Assembly: GCA_020160955.1 (NCBI GenBank)
Contig: JAIUOX010000026.1
Coordinates: 1-49,161, forward strand
Direction: 5' to 3'
Source of the DNA: Pseudomonadota bacterium
Lineage (GTDB): Bacteria > Pseudomonadota > Alphaproteobacteria > Reyranellales > Reyranellaceae
DNA length: 49,161 bases
Of the stretch, positions 19,506-27,982 are shown in pieces (position 1 is the first letter of the stretch; every line of letters begins with the position of its first letter). The translations under genes were made by a program, and so were the position numbers. The notes beneath the pieces were generated by a model. That model was given only the letters and a program-made list of their open reading frames with translations. It was not told where the DNA came from and made no database searches.

Positions 19506-21329
19506 TCAGGCGGCGGCCGCCGCCCCCAGTTCCCGCGCCAGCGCTGCCGGTACCCGCACCGGCATGTCGAGCAGCATCTGGGCGAAGGCCTTGGCCAGCG
19601 GGTCGGCCTTGAGCGAGGCCATGCCGCCGCCGCCCAGCGCCTGGCGCAGCAGGAAGTTGAAGCCGTGGATGCCGGGCAGCCGCCAGCGGGTCACCTTCCC
19701 CTGGATGCGGTGGGCGAACCACCGGGCGACAGCCTCCTCCGTCACCTCGGCGTCGAGGATCGGCTGCCACTCCGGCCGGCGGGCGAAGATGCCGATGTTG
19801 GCGTTGTCGCCCTTGTCGCCGGACCGGCCATAGGCCAGCGCGACCAGCGGCACCGTCGCCGTGGCGGCGTTCGGGCCGGTGGTCGGCAGCGGCGGGGCGG
19901 GCGGTGCCTCGGCCGGCAGGCTTGCCGTGGTGAAGCCGCCGCTCCGCGCCCCCTCTTCCAGCGCGATCGTGCGTCCGTCCAGTTCGACCGTCACCGGCAC
20001 CAGCGCCTTCGGCACCAGGCAGGAGAACATGCGGATCACCGGCGAGGGCGAGACCCGGCCAGCGCCGAAGCTGCCGGTCATGCCGACCACGCCGCCGGTC
20101 GACATCGGCGCGATCTCGCGGCCGAGCAGCGACAGCGCCTCCTTCTGGTCGTGCTTGGCGGCGATCTTGACCACGACCTCGCGGCTGTCGAGCGTCCGGG
20201 CGTGCGGCCCGTAGGTCGCCTCGCCGCCGATGATCTCGATGCTGACGTCGCGGTAGTCGCCGAGGTTGCGCTCGCGGAACAGCCGGCGCGTCTTGGCGAT
20301 GATCATCTCGGCCGAGTGGCGGCCCTTCTCGACCGCCTCGCGCCCACCCAGCATGAAGATCGAGCTGAGCTTGTAGCCGTCCGGCCAGGTCGTGGAGACC
20401 TTGTAGAAGTCGGTCGCCGGCCGCCCCTTCGCGCCGGCGACGCGCACGCGGTCCTTGCCCACCTGGGTGAAGGTCGCCCCGGTGAAGTCGCAGGCGACGT
20501 CCGGCACGAGGTAGGCGCGCGGGTCGCCGATCTCGTACAGCATCTGCTCCGCAACCGTGGCCGTGGTGACCAGGCCACCGGTGCCCTCGGGCTTGGACAG
20601 CACGAACGAGCCGTCTTCCTCGACCTCGGCGACCGGGAAGCCCATGTCGTCGTAGCCCGGCACCAAGCGCCAGTCGGTGAAGTTGCCGCCGTTGCACTGC
20701 GCGCCGCACTCGATGACGTGGCCGCACAGCGTGCCGGCCGCCAGCCGGTCGTGGTCGTCCATCGTCCAGCCGAAGGCATGGATCAGCGCCCCCAGCGTGA
20801 CCGCCGAATCGACGCAGCGACCGGTGATCACCACGTCGGCGCCTTCGGCCAGCGCGCGGGCGATCGGGAAACCGCCAAGGTAGGCGTTCATGGAGGCGAT
20901 CTTCGCCGGCAGGGCGGCGCCGGTATCCATCTCGCGGATGTCGAGGGTGCGCCACTCGTCGAGGCGCGGCAGCAGGTCGTCGCCCAGCACCACGGCGACC
21001 TTGAGCGTCACGCCCGCCGCCTCGCAGGCCTTCAGCACGGCGTCGCGACAGGCCTGCGGATTGACGCCGCCGGCATTGGTCACGACCTTGATCTTCTTCT
21101 CGGCGATCTCGCGCGCCAGCGGCGCCATCGCCACCGACACGAAGTCGGTGGCGTAACCCAGCTGCGGGTTGCGCATCTTCTGGGCCGCCATGATCGACAT
21201 GGTGACCTCGGCGAGGTAGTCGCTCACCAGGTAGTCGACGTTGCCGCGGCGCACCAGCTGCGCCGCCGCCGTCTCGGTGTCGCCCCAGAAGCCCGAATGG
21301 CAGCCGACGCGCACGGTCTTGTTGCTCAT
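19506..21329 (-). CDS. AtuA-like protein (DUF1446, acyclic terpene utilisation family)
   Basis: A 607-residue protein of the AtuA/DUF1446 family, named for the Pseudomonas acyclic terpene (citronellol/geraniol) pathway. The N-terminal domain has VRVGCHSGFWGDT, VTNAGGVNP, DVVITGRCVDSAVTLG and ECGAQCNGGNFTDW; a C-terminal AtuA-like domain begins near VALAYGRSGDKGDNANIGI. The biochemical role of the family is unresolved, and many members sit in acyl-CoA catabolic clusters. Here it follows an enoyl-CoA hydratase and a Bug binding protein with gaps of one base or less. The true substrate may be unrelated to terpenes. Confidence 0.92.
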   Translation of the reverse strand: MSNKTVRVGCHSGFWGDTETAAAQLVRRGNVDYLVSDYLAEVTMSIMAAQKMRNPQLGYATDFVSVAMAPLAREIAEKKIKVVTNAGGVNPQACRDAVLKACEAAGVTLKVAVVLGDDLLPRLDEWRTLDIREMDTGAALPAKIASMNAYLGGFPIARALAEGADVVITGRCVDSAVTLGALIHAFGWTMDDHDRLAAGTLCGHVIECGAQCNGGNFTDWRLVPGYDDMGFPVAEVEEDGSFVLSKPEGTGGLVTTATVAEQMLYEIGDPRAYLVPDVACDFTGATFTQVGKDRVRVAGAKGRPATDFYKVSTTWPDGYKLSSIFMLGGREAVEKGRHSAEMIIAKTRRLFRERNLGDYRDVSIEIIGGEATYGPHARTLDSREVVVKIAAKHDQKEALSLLGREIAPMSTGGVVGMTGSFGAGRVSPSPVIRMFSCLVPKALVPVTVELDGRTIALEEGARSGGFTTASLPAEAPPAPPLPTTGPNAATATVPLVALAYGRSGDKGDNANIGIFARRPEWQPILDAEVTEEAVARWFAHRIQGKVTRWRLPGIHGFNFLLRQALGGGGMASLKADPLAKAFAQMLLDMPVRVPAALARELGAAAAA

Positions 21330-21330
21330 C

Positions 21331-22299
21331 TCAACCCTCCGGTTCGATGCCGGCTTCCTTGACGAAGCGCGTCCACTTGGCGATCTCTGCCTTCTGGAAG
21401 GCGGCGAGGTCGGCCGGCGTGCCGAGCTTCAGGATGACGTTGAAGTCGCGCATCCGCGCCTGCATCTCGGGCTTCGAGAACTCCTCGCGGACGAGGCCGT
21501 TGATGCGCTCGACGATGGCGGCCGGCGTCCTGGCCGGCGCGAACACCGCGTACCAGGCATCGAGGTCGAACTCGATGCCCTGCTCGCGCAGGGTCGGCAA
21601 GTCCGGCAGGTTGGGCGAGCGCTGGCTGGAGGTCGAGACGATCGGCTTGACGCGGCCCGCCTTGACGTGCGGCAGGCCGGTGCCGACGTCGATGAAGGTG
21701 TAGTGGATGTTGCCCGAGATGACGTCGGTCAGCGCCGGCGGCGCGCTCTTGTAGGGCACGCGCAACGTGTCGATGCCGGCGATCCGGTTGAAGGTCTCGC
21801 CCGAGACGTGGGCGGTGCTGGTGCCGGCACCGTACGACAGCTTGCCGGGGTTGGCCTTGGCGTAGGCCACCAGCTCCTGGACAGTGTTGAACGGCGCGTT
21901 GGGCGTGGCGACGATCAGGAACGGCGCCAGGCCGATCAGCGCCACGCACTCGAAGTCGGCGACCGGGTCGTAGGGCAGGTTCTTCAGCAGGCTGGGGTTG
22001 GCCGCGTGGGTGGTGTTGGTGGTGAACATCAGCGTGCAGCCGTCGGGCGTCGCCCGCGCCACCGTCGTCGCCGCGATGCTGCCGTTGGCGCCGGGCTTGT
22101 TGTCGACCACCACCGACTGGCCGGTCACCGACGCTATGCGCTCGGCCAGCAGGCGCGCCACGGTGTCGGTGCCGCTGCCCGCGGTGAAGGGAATGACCAG
22201 CGTCACCGGCCGCGCCGGCCACGGCTTGTCCTGCGCGTACGCCGCGGGCACGGCGGCCAGCGCGGAAGCCGACAGCAACAGCGAACGGCGGGCGATCAT
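21331..22299 (-). CDS. Bug-family tripartite tricarboxylate transporter binding protein
   Basis: Periplasmic solute-binding protein of 322 residues (TctC/Bug family). The signal peptide IARRSLLLSASALAAVPAAYA is followed by the family opening WPARPVTLVIPFTAGSGTDTVAR, then VVVDNKPGANGSIA. No TctA/TctB membrane genes are nearby, as is common for this expanded family. Ligands are usually carboxylates. The ATGA overlap with the enoyl-CoA hydratase upstream and the one-base gap to the AtuA-like gene indicate a single operon, so the ligand may be the acid degraded by these enzymes. Confidence 0.93.
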   Translation of the reverse strand: MIARRSLLLSASALAAVPAAYAQDKPWPARPVTLVIPFTAGSGTDTVARLLAERIASVTGQSVVVDNKPGANGSIAATTVARATPDGCTLMFTTNTTHAANPSLLKNLPYDPVADFECVALIGLAPFLIVATPNAPFNTVQELVAYAKANPGKLSYGAGTSTAHVSGETFNRIAGIDTLRVPYKSAPPALTDVISGNIHYTFIDVGTGLPHVKAGRVKPIVSTSSQRSPNLPDLPTLREQGIEFDLDAWYAVFAPARTPAAIVERINGLVREEFSKPEMQARMRDFNVILKLGTPADLAAFQKAEIAKWTRFVKEAGIEPEG

Positions 22300-23084
22300 G
22301 CTTTCCTCGGACGGTTGATGAAGTCAGCCATGCGCTCGACATGCTCGCCCTCGGCCACCGACTGGGCGAACGAGTCGATCCCGGCCTGCACCGCCTCGTC
22401 GAGCGACAGCCGTTCCCAGCGGCGCATCAGGCGCTTCTGCGCCCGCACCGACTTCGGCGTGCCGGCGACGATGGCGGCGACGCAGCGCTCGACCGCGGCA
22501 TCGAGTTCCGCGGCGGGCACGACCTGCTCGACCAGCCCCCAGCGGTCGGCGGTGGCAGCGTCGATCGTCTCGGCGGTCATCAGCAGCCACGACGTCCGCC
22601 CCCAGCCGATCAGGCGCGGCAGCAGCGCCGCCTCGACCACCGAGGGAATGCCGACCCGGACCTCGGGCATGCCGAAGTGCGCGTCGGCGGCGGCGAGGCG
22701 CATATCGCAGGCCGCCGCAATCTCGAGCCCGCCGCCCAGCGTGTAGCCCTCCAGCCGGGCGATCACCGGCACCGGGCAGTCACGGATCGCCTGGCACAGC
22801 TGGTGGATCATGGTGATGAAGGCGCGGCCGTCCTCGGACGTGCGCATCTTCGCCATGTGGTGAATGTCGGCGCCGCCGATGAAGGCACGACCGCCCGCCC
22901 CGGCCAGCACGACCGCCCGCAGGTCATCTTCCTGCGCGAGGCCGAGGAAGGCCTCCTTGAGGTCGAGCAGCGCCGGCGGACCGACCACGTTCAGGCGCCG
23001 CGCATTGTCGAAGGTCACGTACGCCACGGTGCCGCCGGGCCGGCGGTCGCGGGAGATGTCGACCAGGTGGAGGCCGGGCGCCAT
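22296..23084 (-). CDS. Enoyl-CoA hydratase/isomerase family protein
   Basis: Crotonase-fold enzyme of 262 residues. The oxyanion-hole segments are VLAGAGGRAFIGGADIHHM and the region ARLEGYTLGGGLEIAAACDMR; a Glu in MPEVRVGIPSVVEAALLPRLIG is in the usual catalytic position. Probably acts on a CoA thioester in the same pathway as the AtuA-like protein. First gene of the run; the 83-base gap to the divergent hotdog thioesterase gene must contain both promoters. The exact reaction within the superfamily cannot be decided. Confidence 0.93.
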   Translation of the reverse strand: MAPGLHLVDISRDRRPGGTVAYVTFDNARRLNVVGPPALLDLKEAFLGLAQEDDLRAVVLAGAGGRAFIGGADIHHMAKMRTSEDGRAFITMIHQLCQAIRDCPVPVIARLEGYTLGGGLEIAAACDMRLAAADAHFGMPEVRVGIPSVVEAALLPRLIGWGRTSWLLMTAETIDAATADRWGLVEQVVPAAELDAAVERCVAAIVAGTPKSVRAQKRLMRRWERLSLDEAVQAGIDSFAQSVAEGEHVERMADFINRPRKA

Positions 23085-23167
23085 GACGTTTCGCTCCGTG
23101 GGTGTTTGTGCTTATCGGGATTTCATCTAATAGAACCCCACCGCGAAGCTTCACAAGAGCCCTTCGG

Positions 23168-24070
23168 ATGCCCGACAGCGTTGCCATCGATCTTGGCGGC
23201 TATTCCGTCTTCACGCCGCCCGACCCGTTCGAGGACCATGTCGGTCCGTTCTACTACCGGCTGCAGGGCGACCCGATGGCGGCCGGCAGCGTCCATTGCG
23301 TGCTGCCGACCGCCGAGCGCCACGGCAACTACGTGGGCGGCGTCCATGGTGGCGCGATCCTCGCCTTCGCCGACTACGCGCTCTGCCTGGTCGCCGGCCG
23401 CGCCGCCGACGGCGGCACCAACACCTCGTTCGCGCTGACCGTCAGCATCTCGGTCGAATTCGTCGATGCCGGCCGCACCGGCATCCCGCTGGAAGCCAGC
23501 GGCGAGCAGCTGCAGGTCACGGGCCGGCTGGCTTTCGCCCGCGGCACGATCAGCCAGCAGGGCCGCACCATCGCGCTGTGGTCGGGCGTGGTGCGCCACG
23601 TGCCACGCGCCAAGGCGATGGAACGCCGCGACAGCGCCGCGGCCAAGGCCGCGGTCACCGTCGCCCAGTCGGTGCCGCCGGGCTTCGAACACGAGGCCAA
23701 GGCCAGCATCTACTCGCGCCACCTCGGGCCCTCCTACGGCCGCATCGCCGACGACGGCTTCACCCTGGTGCAGCCGACCCTGCCGCACATGTGCAACTCG
23801 GGCGGCGCGCTGCACGGCGGCTACATGATGAGCTTCGCCGATTCGGCGGTGACGCGGGCGGCCCGGCTGGTGAGCGGCATGGCGCCGACCACGGTCGCCT
23901 TCGCCGCCGAGTTCCTGTCGGGCGGCACCTCGCAGGCGCCGATCTCGACCCGGGTGGAAGTGCCGCGCCACGGCAAGTCGCTGGCGTTCGTGCGCGGGAT
24001 TCTGGAACAGGAAGGCCGCCGGCTGCTGTCCTACTCGGCGACCATCAAGCTGCGGCCGGTCTCGCGCTGA
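23168..24070 (+). CDS. PaaI-type thioesterase with two hotdog domains
   Basis: A 300-residue protein built of two hotdog domains in tandem. The first has NYVGGVHGGAILAFADYALCL and the second CNSGGALHGGYMMSFADSAVT; both contain the HGG motif that begins the hotdog helix. Most PaaI thioesterases are single-domain, so this is a fused double hotdog acting on acyl-CoA. It is divergent from the enoyl-CoA hydratase operon and could release or edit CoA esters for that pathway. ATG 23168 precedes the first domain closely; an upstream in-frame start at 23102 would add a basic stretch and overlap the promoter gap. Confidence 0.88.
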   Translation: MPDSVAIDLGGYSVFTPPDPFEDHVGPFYYRLQGDPMAAGSVHCVLPTAERHGNYVGGVHGGAILAFADYALCLVAGRAADGGTNTSFALTVSISVEFVDAGRTGIPLEASGEQLQVTGRLAFARGTISQQGRTIALWSGVVRHVPRAKAMERRDSAAAKAAVTVAQSVPPGFEHEAKASIYSRHLGPSYGRIADDGFTLVQPTLPHMCNSGGALHGGYMMSFADSAVTRAARLVSGMAPTTVAFAAEFLSGGTSQAPISTRVEVPRHGKSLAFVRGILEQEGRRLLSYSATIKLRPVSR

Positions 24071-24106
24071 CCCGGCGGGACGCCGGACGCGCCCCGCTGT
24101 GCCCCG

Positions 24107-24448
24107 CTATGCCGCGTTCTGGCCGACGTGCTCGGCCAGCCGGCGCACTTCCTGGCTCAGGAGATCGAACAGCCGGCGCGCGCTCGCCAGGTCCTCGGCC
24201 TTGGCCGTGCGCTCGATCGTCTCCGACAGGCGGTGCAGCGTCACCGCGCCGATCATGCCCGAGGCGCCCTTGAGGCGGTGGGCGGCGCGGGCGATCACGG
24301 TGCAATCGACGGTGCCGCGGATCTCGCGCTCGGCGCCGCGCGCGGTGTCGAGGAAGTCGCGCTCGACCTCGGCCAGCGTCTTGGGATCGTCGCCGAACAG
24401 CTCGACCAGCTTGGCGCGATCGTAGGGCGGCGGAAGCTCGTGGGTCAT
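24107..24448 (-). CDS. Hpt domain phosphotransfer protein
   Basis: A 113-residue stand-alone histidine phosphotransfer protein. The signature [14 protein letters not shown] places the phosphorylated histidine at residue 57 in a helical bundle. Its start overlaps the stop of the hybrid kinase gene by four bases (ATGA). It almost certainly relays phosphate from the receiver domain of that kinase to a response regulator, with the OmpR-type regulator across the divergent promoter the nearest candidate. Confidence 0.93.
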   Translation of the reverse strand: MTHELPPPYDRAKLVELFGDDPKTLAEVERDFLDTARGAEREIRGTVDCTVIARAAHRLKGASGMIGAVTLHRLSETIERTAKAEDLASARRLFDLLSQEVRRLAEHVGQNAA

Positions 24449-26526
24449 TCCGCGGCGTCCTTCAGCCAGACATCGAGGGTGGCGCGCAGTTCCTCGAGCC
24501 CGATCGGCTTGGTGATGAAGCCGTCCATGCCGACGGCGCGGCTGCGCATCTCCTGCTCTTCCAGCGTGCTGGCGGTGACGGCCAGGATCGGCGTGCGCTG
24601 GCGGCGCTCGGCCTTCTCGCTGGCGCGGATGCGAGTGGCGAGTTCGAAGCCGTCCATGGTCGGCATCTGGAGGTCGGCCAGCACCAGGTCGTAGCCGCCC
24701 TTGTGCCACAGCTCGAGCGCTTCCTCGCCGCTCGCCGCGACGTCGGTCGAAGCGCCGGCCAGCTCGAGCTGGCGGGCGAGGATCTTGCGGTTGACCGAGT
24801 TGTCGTCGACCACCAGCACGCGGCCGTTGAGCGGCATCACCTTGGCCGGCGCCTGCGGCGCGGCGTCGGCGACCGTGCGGCCGGCGGCGCGGGCGACGCC
24901 GCGGACCAGCGCGTCGCGCCGCCACGGGTGCGGCACGGCCACCGGCTCGGCCGCACCGGGCAGGCGCAGGCCGGGCGCGGTGCCCGGGGGCGACAGGGTC
25001 GCGGCGGCGCCGGCGTCGCGCAGGTGCCGCGCGACGGCCTGCGCTTCCAGCGGATCGGGCAGCGCGACGGCGACCGAGAGGCCGGCCAGCGGCCGGTCGG
25101 CCGGGCGGGACGGCGGTGCCGCGTCGAGCCGCACCGAGACGATGAAAGTGGCGCCGACCCCGGGCCGGCTCTCGATCTCGACCCCGCCCTGCATCGCCTC
25201 GGCGAGGCGGCGGACGATCGACAGGCCGAGCCCGGTGCCGCCGAAGCGACGGGTGGTCGAACTGTCGGCCTGGACGAAGGGCTGGAACAGGCGTTGCTGC
25301 TGCTCCTCGGTGAGGCCGATGCCGGTGTCGGCGACGCGCACCTGCAGGAGGTCGCCGGCGCCGCGCTCGAGCGTCAGGCGCACCGAGCCGCGCTCGGTGA
25401 ACTTGATGGCATTGCCCAACAGGTTGAACAGGATCTGCTGCAGGCGCAGCGGGTCGCCGATCACCCGCTCGGGCACGTCGGCGGCGACGAAGGCGGCCAG
25501 GCTCAGCCCCTTGGCGGCGGCCTGCGGCGCCAGCGTCTCGGCGACGCCCTCCAGCAGCTCGACGGTCGACAGCTCGATGCGCTCGAGATCGAGCCGGCCG
25601 GCCTCGATCTTCGAGAAGTCGAGGATGTCGTCGATGATCTTGAGCAGCGCCCGCGCCGAGTAGCGCACCGTGCCCAGCGCGTCGCGCTGCTCGGCCGACA
25701 GCGGCGTGCGGTCGAGCACGTCGATCATGCCGAGCACGCCGTTCATCGGGGTGCGGATCTCGTGGCTGACCGTCGCGAGGAAGGTCGACTTGGCCTGGTT
25801 GGCGTCCTCGGCCTCGCGCTGCGCCTCGAGCGCGGCGTCGCGCGCGGTGCGCGCCTCGTCGTAGGCGATCTGCAGGCGGCGGGCGAGGTCTTCCTTCTGG
25901 TAGGCCAGCGCGATGTTGTCGTACTGCCAGCGATGGACGTCGCGCACGTAGGCCATGAGATGGCCGACGTAGGCGCCGCCGGCGATACCGACCAGCTGGT
26001 AGAAGGGATCGACCGAGACCAGCAGCACGAACAGCAGCGGCGCCGTCGTCGCGCCGGCGAAGGTATAGAAGGTCGGCGGATGGGCCGAGCGGATCGGCAC
26101 CGCGGTCGTGATGGTCGCCAGCAGCACGAGGCCCAGCAGCATGCGCTGCAGTTCGAAGTCCTTGGACGCCAGCATGTAGCCCGCGACGCCCCAGCAGGCG
26201 CCGGCGAGGAACGACAGCGCCGCGAACCAGCGGCCCCAGCGGATCACCTCCTCGTCGGGCGGGTTGGCCTTGTTGAAGCGGCGGCGCAGGATGTCGAAGC
26301 CCAGCGTGACGAAGATGTGCGCCACGAACGGCGGCGCGAGGATCAGCAGGTCGACCTGCCGCCAGTAGATCGCGGCGATCACCGGCCACAGCACGAAGGA
26401 GAAGTAGCGCGACTGCTTGGAGCCCTCGAACAGGCGGCGGATCAGTTCGGCGCGGACGAAGGCTTCCTGGCGGGCGGGAAGCGGCGGATCGATCGGGGCG
26501 GCCGGGTCAGCCGTGACGACGGTCAT
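24445..26526 (-). CDS. Hybrid sensor histidine kinase/receiver
   Basis: A 693-residue membrane kinase. The N-terminal region has about six hydrophobic segments (roughly residues 40-200), with no large periplasmic domain. A coiled coil leads to a HisKA domain with His255 in [15 protein letters not shown], a HATPase domain (N-box [15 protein letters not shown]-boxes DTGIGL and GGTGLGLSI), a linker, and a C-terminal receiver with Asp618 in [13 protein letters not shown] and Lys in ITKPIG. With the downstream Hpt gene it forms a His-Asp-His-Asp phosphorelay. The membrane topology suggests sensing within the membrane or of membrane state. Confidence 0.95.
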   Translation of the reverse strand: MTVVTADPAAPIDPPLPARQEAFVRAELIRRLFEGSKQSRYFSFVLWPVIAAIYWRQVDLLILAPPFVAHIFVTLGFDILRRRFNKANPPDEEVIRWGRWFAALSFLAGACWGVAGYMLASKDFELQRMLLGLVLLATITTAVPIRSAHPPTFYTFAGATTAPLLFVLLVSVDPFYQLVGIAGGAYVGHLMAYVRDVHRWQYDNIALAYQKEDLARRLQIAYDEARTARDAALEAQREAEDANQAKSTFLATVSHEIRTPMNGVLGMIDVLDRTPLSAEQRDALGTVRYSARALLKIIDDILDFSKIEAGRLDLERIELSTVELLEGVAETLAPQAAAKGLSLAAFVAADVPERVIGDPLRLQQILFNLLGNAIKFTERGSVRLTLERGAGDLLQVRVADTGIGLTEEQQQRLFQPFVQADSSTTRRFGGTGLGLSIVRRLAEAMQGGVEIESRPGVGATFIVSVRLDAAPPSRPADRPLAGLSVAVALPDPLEAQAVARHLRDAGAAATLSPPGTAPGLRLPGAAEPVAVPHPWRRDALVRGVARAAGRTVADAAPQAPAKVMPLNGRVLVVDDNSVNRKILARQLELAGASTDVAASGEEALELWHKGGYDLVLADLQMPTMDGFELATRIRASEKAERRQRTPILAVTASTLEEQEMRSRAVGMDGFITKPIGLEELRATLDVWLKDAAE

Positions 26527-26720
26527 GGGTCCTCATCGCCGGGCGGGCGCTAGGAATAGGGGCGACACCGGGAGACACGACTATGGGTGGGGCCGCCGGG
26601 AAACGGGCTTGGGTCGACAATAGGCGCACAGTGTAACAAGTTTCTTAATTAACGACTATATCTCCTTGGTAATCCATGTTATTTTGGCATCATTATTAGT
26701 CATTTATTTCGGATCAAGTC
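26527..26720. promoter_or_regulatory. AT-rich divergent promoter region of the phosphorelay genes
   Basis: The gap between the hybrid kinase and the OmpR-type regulator. Its right half (about 26633-26712) is strikingly AT-rich for this genome (TTTCTTAATTAACGACTATA and TTATTTTGGCATCATTATTA), unlike any neighbouring gap. Such a stretch would melt easily and probably contains the regulator promoter, perhaps also an autoregulatory site. I could not choose one -35/-10 pair with confidence. Confidence 0.5.
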
Positions 26721-27428
26721 ATGCTGCAGCCTTCGATTCTGCTGGTCGAGGACGATGCCTTCCAACGCAAGGCGGCCGAGACCTACCTGATGAACCATGA
26801 TCTCAAGGTGATCGCCGTGGAGAACGGGGCGCAGATGCGTCGCCAGATCTCGCGCGCCATGCCCGACCTCGTTCTGCTCGACGTCCAGTTGCCCGGCCAG
26901 GAGGACGGCTTTGCGCTGGCCCGCTGGCTGCGCGAGAGCAGCACCAAGGTCGGCATCATCATGCTGACCGCGGCCGGCGACTCGGTCGACAAGGTGCTGG
27001 GCCTCGAGAGCGGCGCCGACGACTACGTCGCCAAGCCCTACGAGCCGCGCGAGCTCCTGGCGCGCTGCAAGAGCGTGCTGCGCCGCTCGGCCAACAAGTC
27101 GACGCCGTCGCTGATCGAGCGCATCCGGATGGGCCGCCACACCCTCGACCTGTCGAAGCGCCAGCTGCTCGACACCGAGGGCAGCGACGTCGCCCTGACC
27201 TCGGGCGAGTTCGACATCCTGAAGATCTTCGCCGAGAACCCAAACCGGCCGCTGTCGCGCGACTGGCTGCTCGAGACCACCAGCCACCGTAGCCGCGACC
27301 CGTTCGACCGCGCGATCGACCTGCGCATCACCCGCATCCGCCGCAAGATCGAGCCGACCCCCGAGAAGCCGACGGTCATCCGCACGGTGCGCGGCGTCGG
27401 CTACATGTTCGTCCCGCCGGCCGAGTAG
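26721..27428 (+). CDS. OmpR-family response regulator
   Basis: A 235-residue two-domain regulator. The receiver (1-118) has the acidic pocket VEDD, phospho-acceptor Asp54 in LLDVQLPGQEDG and Lys in AKPYEPREL. The winged-helix Trans_reg_C domain (about 130-232) has LTSGEFDILKIF, RSRDPFDRAIDLRITRIRRK and the final TVRGVGYMF. Divergent from the hybrid kinase/Hpt genes, making it the likely terminal acceptor of that phosphorelay. The domain layout resembles TorR/ArcA-type regulators. The ribosome site before the ATG is weak. Confidence 0.93.
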   Translation: MLQPSILLVEDDAFQRKAAETYLMNHDLKVIAVENGAQMRRQISRAMPDLVLLDVQLPGQEDGFALARWLRESSTKVGIIMLTAAGDSVDKVLGLESGADDYVAKPYEPRELLARCKSVLRRSANKSTPSLIERIRMGRHTLDLSKRQLLDTEGSDVALTSGEFDILKIFAENPNRPLSRDWLLETTSHRSRDPFDRAIDLRITRIRRKIEPTPEKPTVIRTVRGVGYMFVPPAE

Positions 27429-27619
27429 CCGGCGCCGTCGCGGCGCACCAACAGGATTCATCGACCCCCTCCCCGCCCCGCCCGACGCGCGCGGCGGGGT
27501 CGTCGGCGTGGTGGACCATCCACGCCGGGAAGACCCTTGGCCGGTCGCGCCCGGCAAAAAGCGGAACGACGCGAGGGTATGCGCGGGTCCCGCCCGAATG
27601 GTAGAAGGCCGCCGGCTGG

Positions 27620-27695
27620 GGGCCCGTAGTTCAGCGGTTAGAACGAGCCGCTCATAACGGTTATGTCGCAGGTTCGAATCCTGCCGGGCCTACCA
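27620..27695 (+). tRNA. tRNA-Ile2 (CAU anticodon, lysidine type)
   Basis: A 76-base cloverleaf including an encoded CCA. The anticodon loop CTCATAA gives CAU, which could be Met or Ile2. It is read as Ile2 because the C4-G69 and C5-G68 acceptor pairs used by TilS are present and the anticodon stem ends in CCGCTCATAACGG. The first acceptor pair is an unusual G1-U72 wobble. The lower-G+C segment with a serine recombinase starts directly after its 3' end, although no second copy of the tRNA end was found. Confidence 0.85.
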
Positions 27696-27982
27696 GCCAT
27701 TTCTCCATTCCAGCCGAGGCAGAGATAGACGCCCCGAGTGCCCGCCAATTGGGGCCTTTTGCCCATGGCTAAAGTCTCTGCCGCCGTCTCAGATTGAGAG
27801 CGTGCCGATATAGGCCGCCGGTCTCTGGCGGGCGATGCTAGTAGCGCGGGTCATGTTCCGTTCCGCACGGGGTACAACCAGCCGGCCTGTTAGGTTTGAG
27901 TGGGATATGGGGCCGCCAGTCAGGCCAATCCCTCTCGGCTTTCCCCACTACCTGACCCGACTACCACCAACCCGATGAAAGC
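27696..27982. other. Non-coding stretch between tRNA-Ile2 and recombinase
   Basis: 287 bases without a supported gene. It has short G/C-rich blocks but no strong hairpin followed by T. It contains the 3' flank of the recombinase gene and, if the island inserted at the tRNA, the left attachment region. I see no repeat matching the right side of the island. Confidence 0.4.

Noticed and set aside
24703..26553. Plus-strand open frame of about 600 codons opposite the hybrid kinase
   Set aside because: The opposite strand carries unambiguous HisKA, HATPase and receiver motifs; this frame has none.
27461..27502. GC hairpin after the OmpR-type regulator (CCCCGCC/GGCGGGG)
   Set aside because: Seven-pair stem with a ten-base loop, competing alternative pairings and no T-run; too weak to call a terminator.
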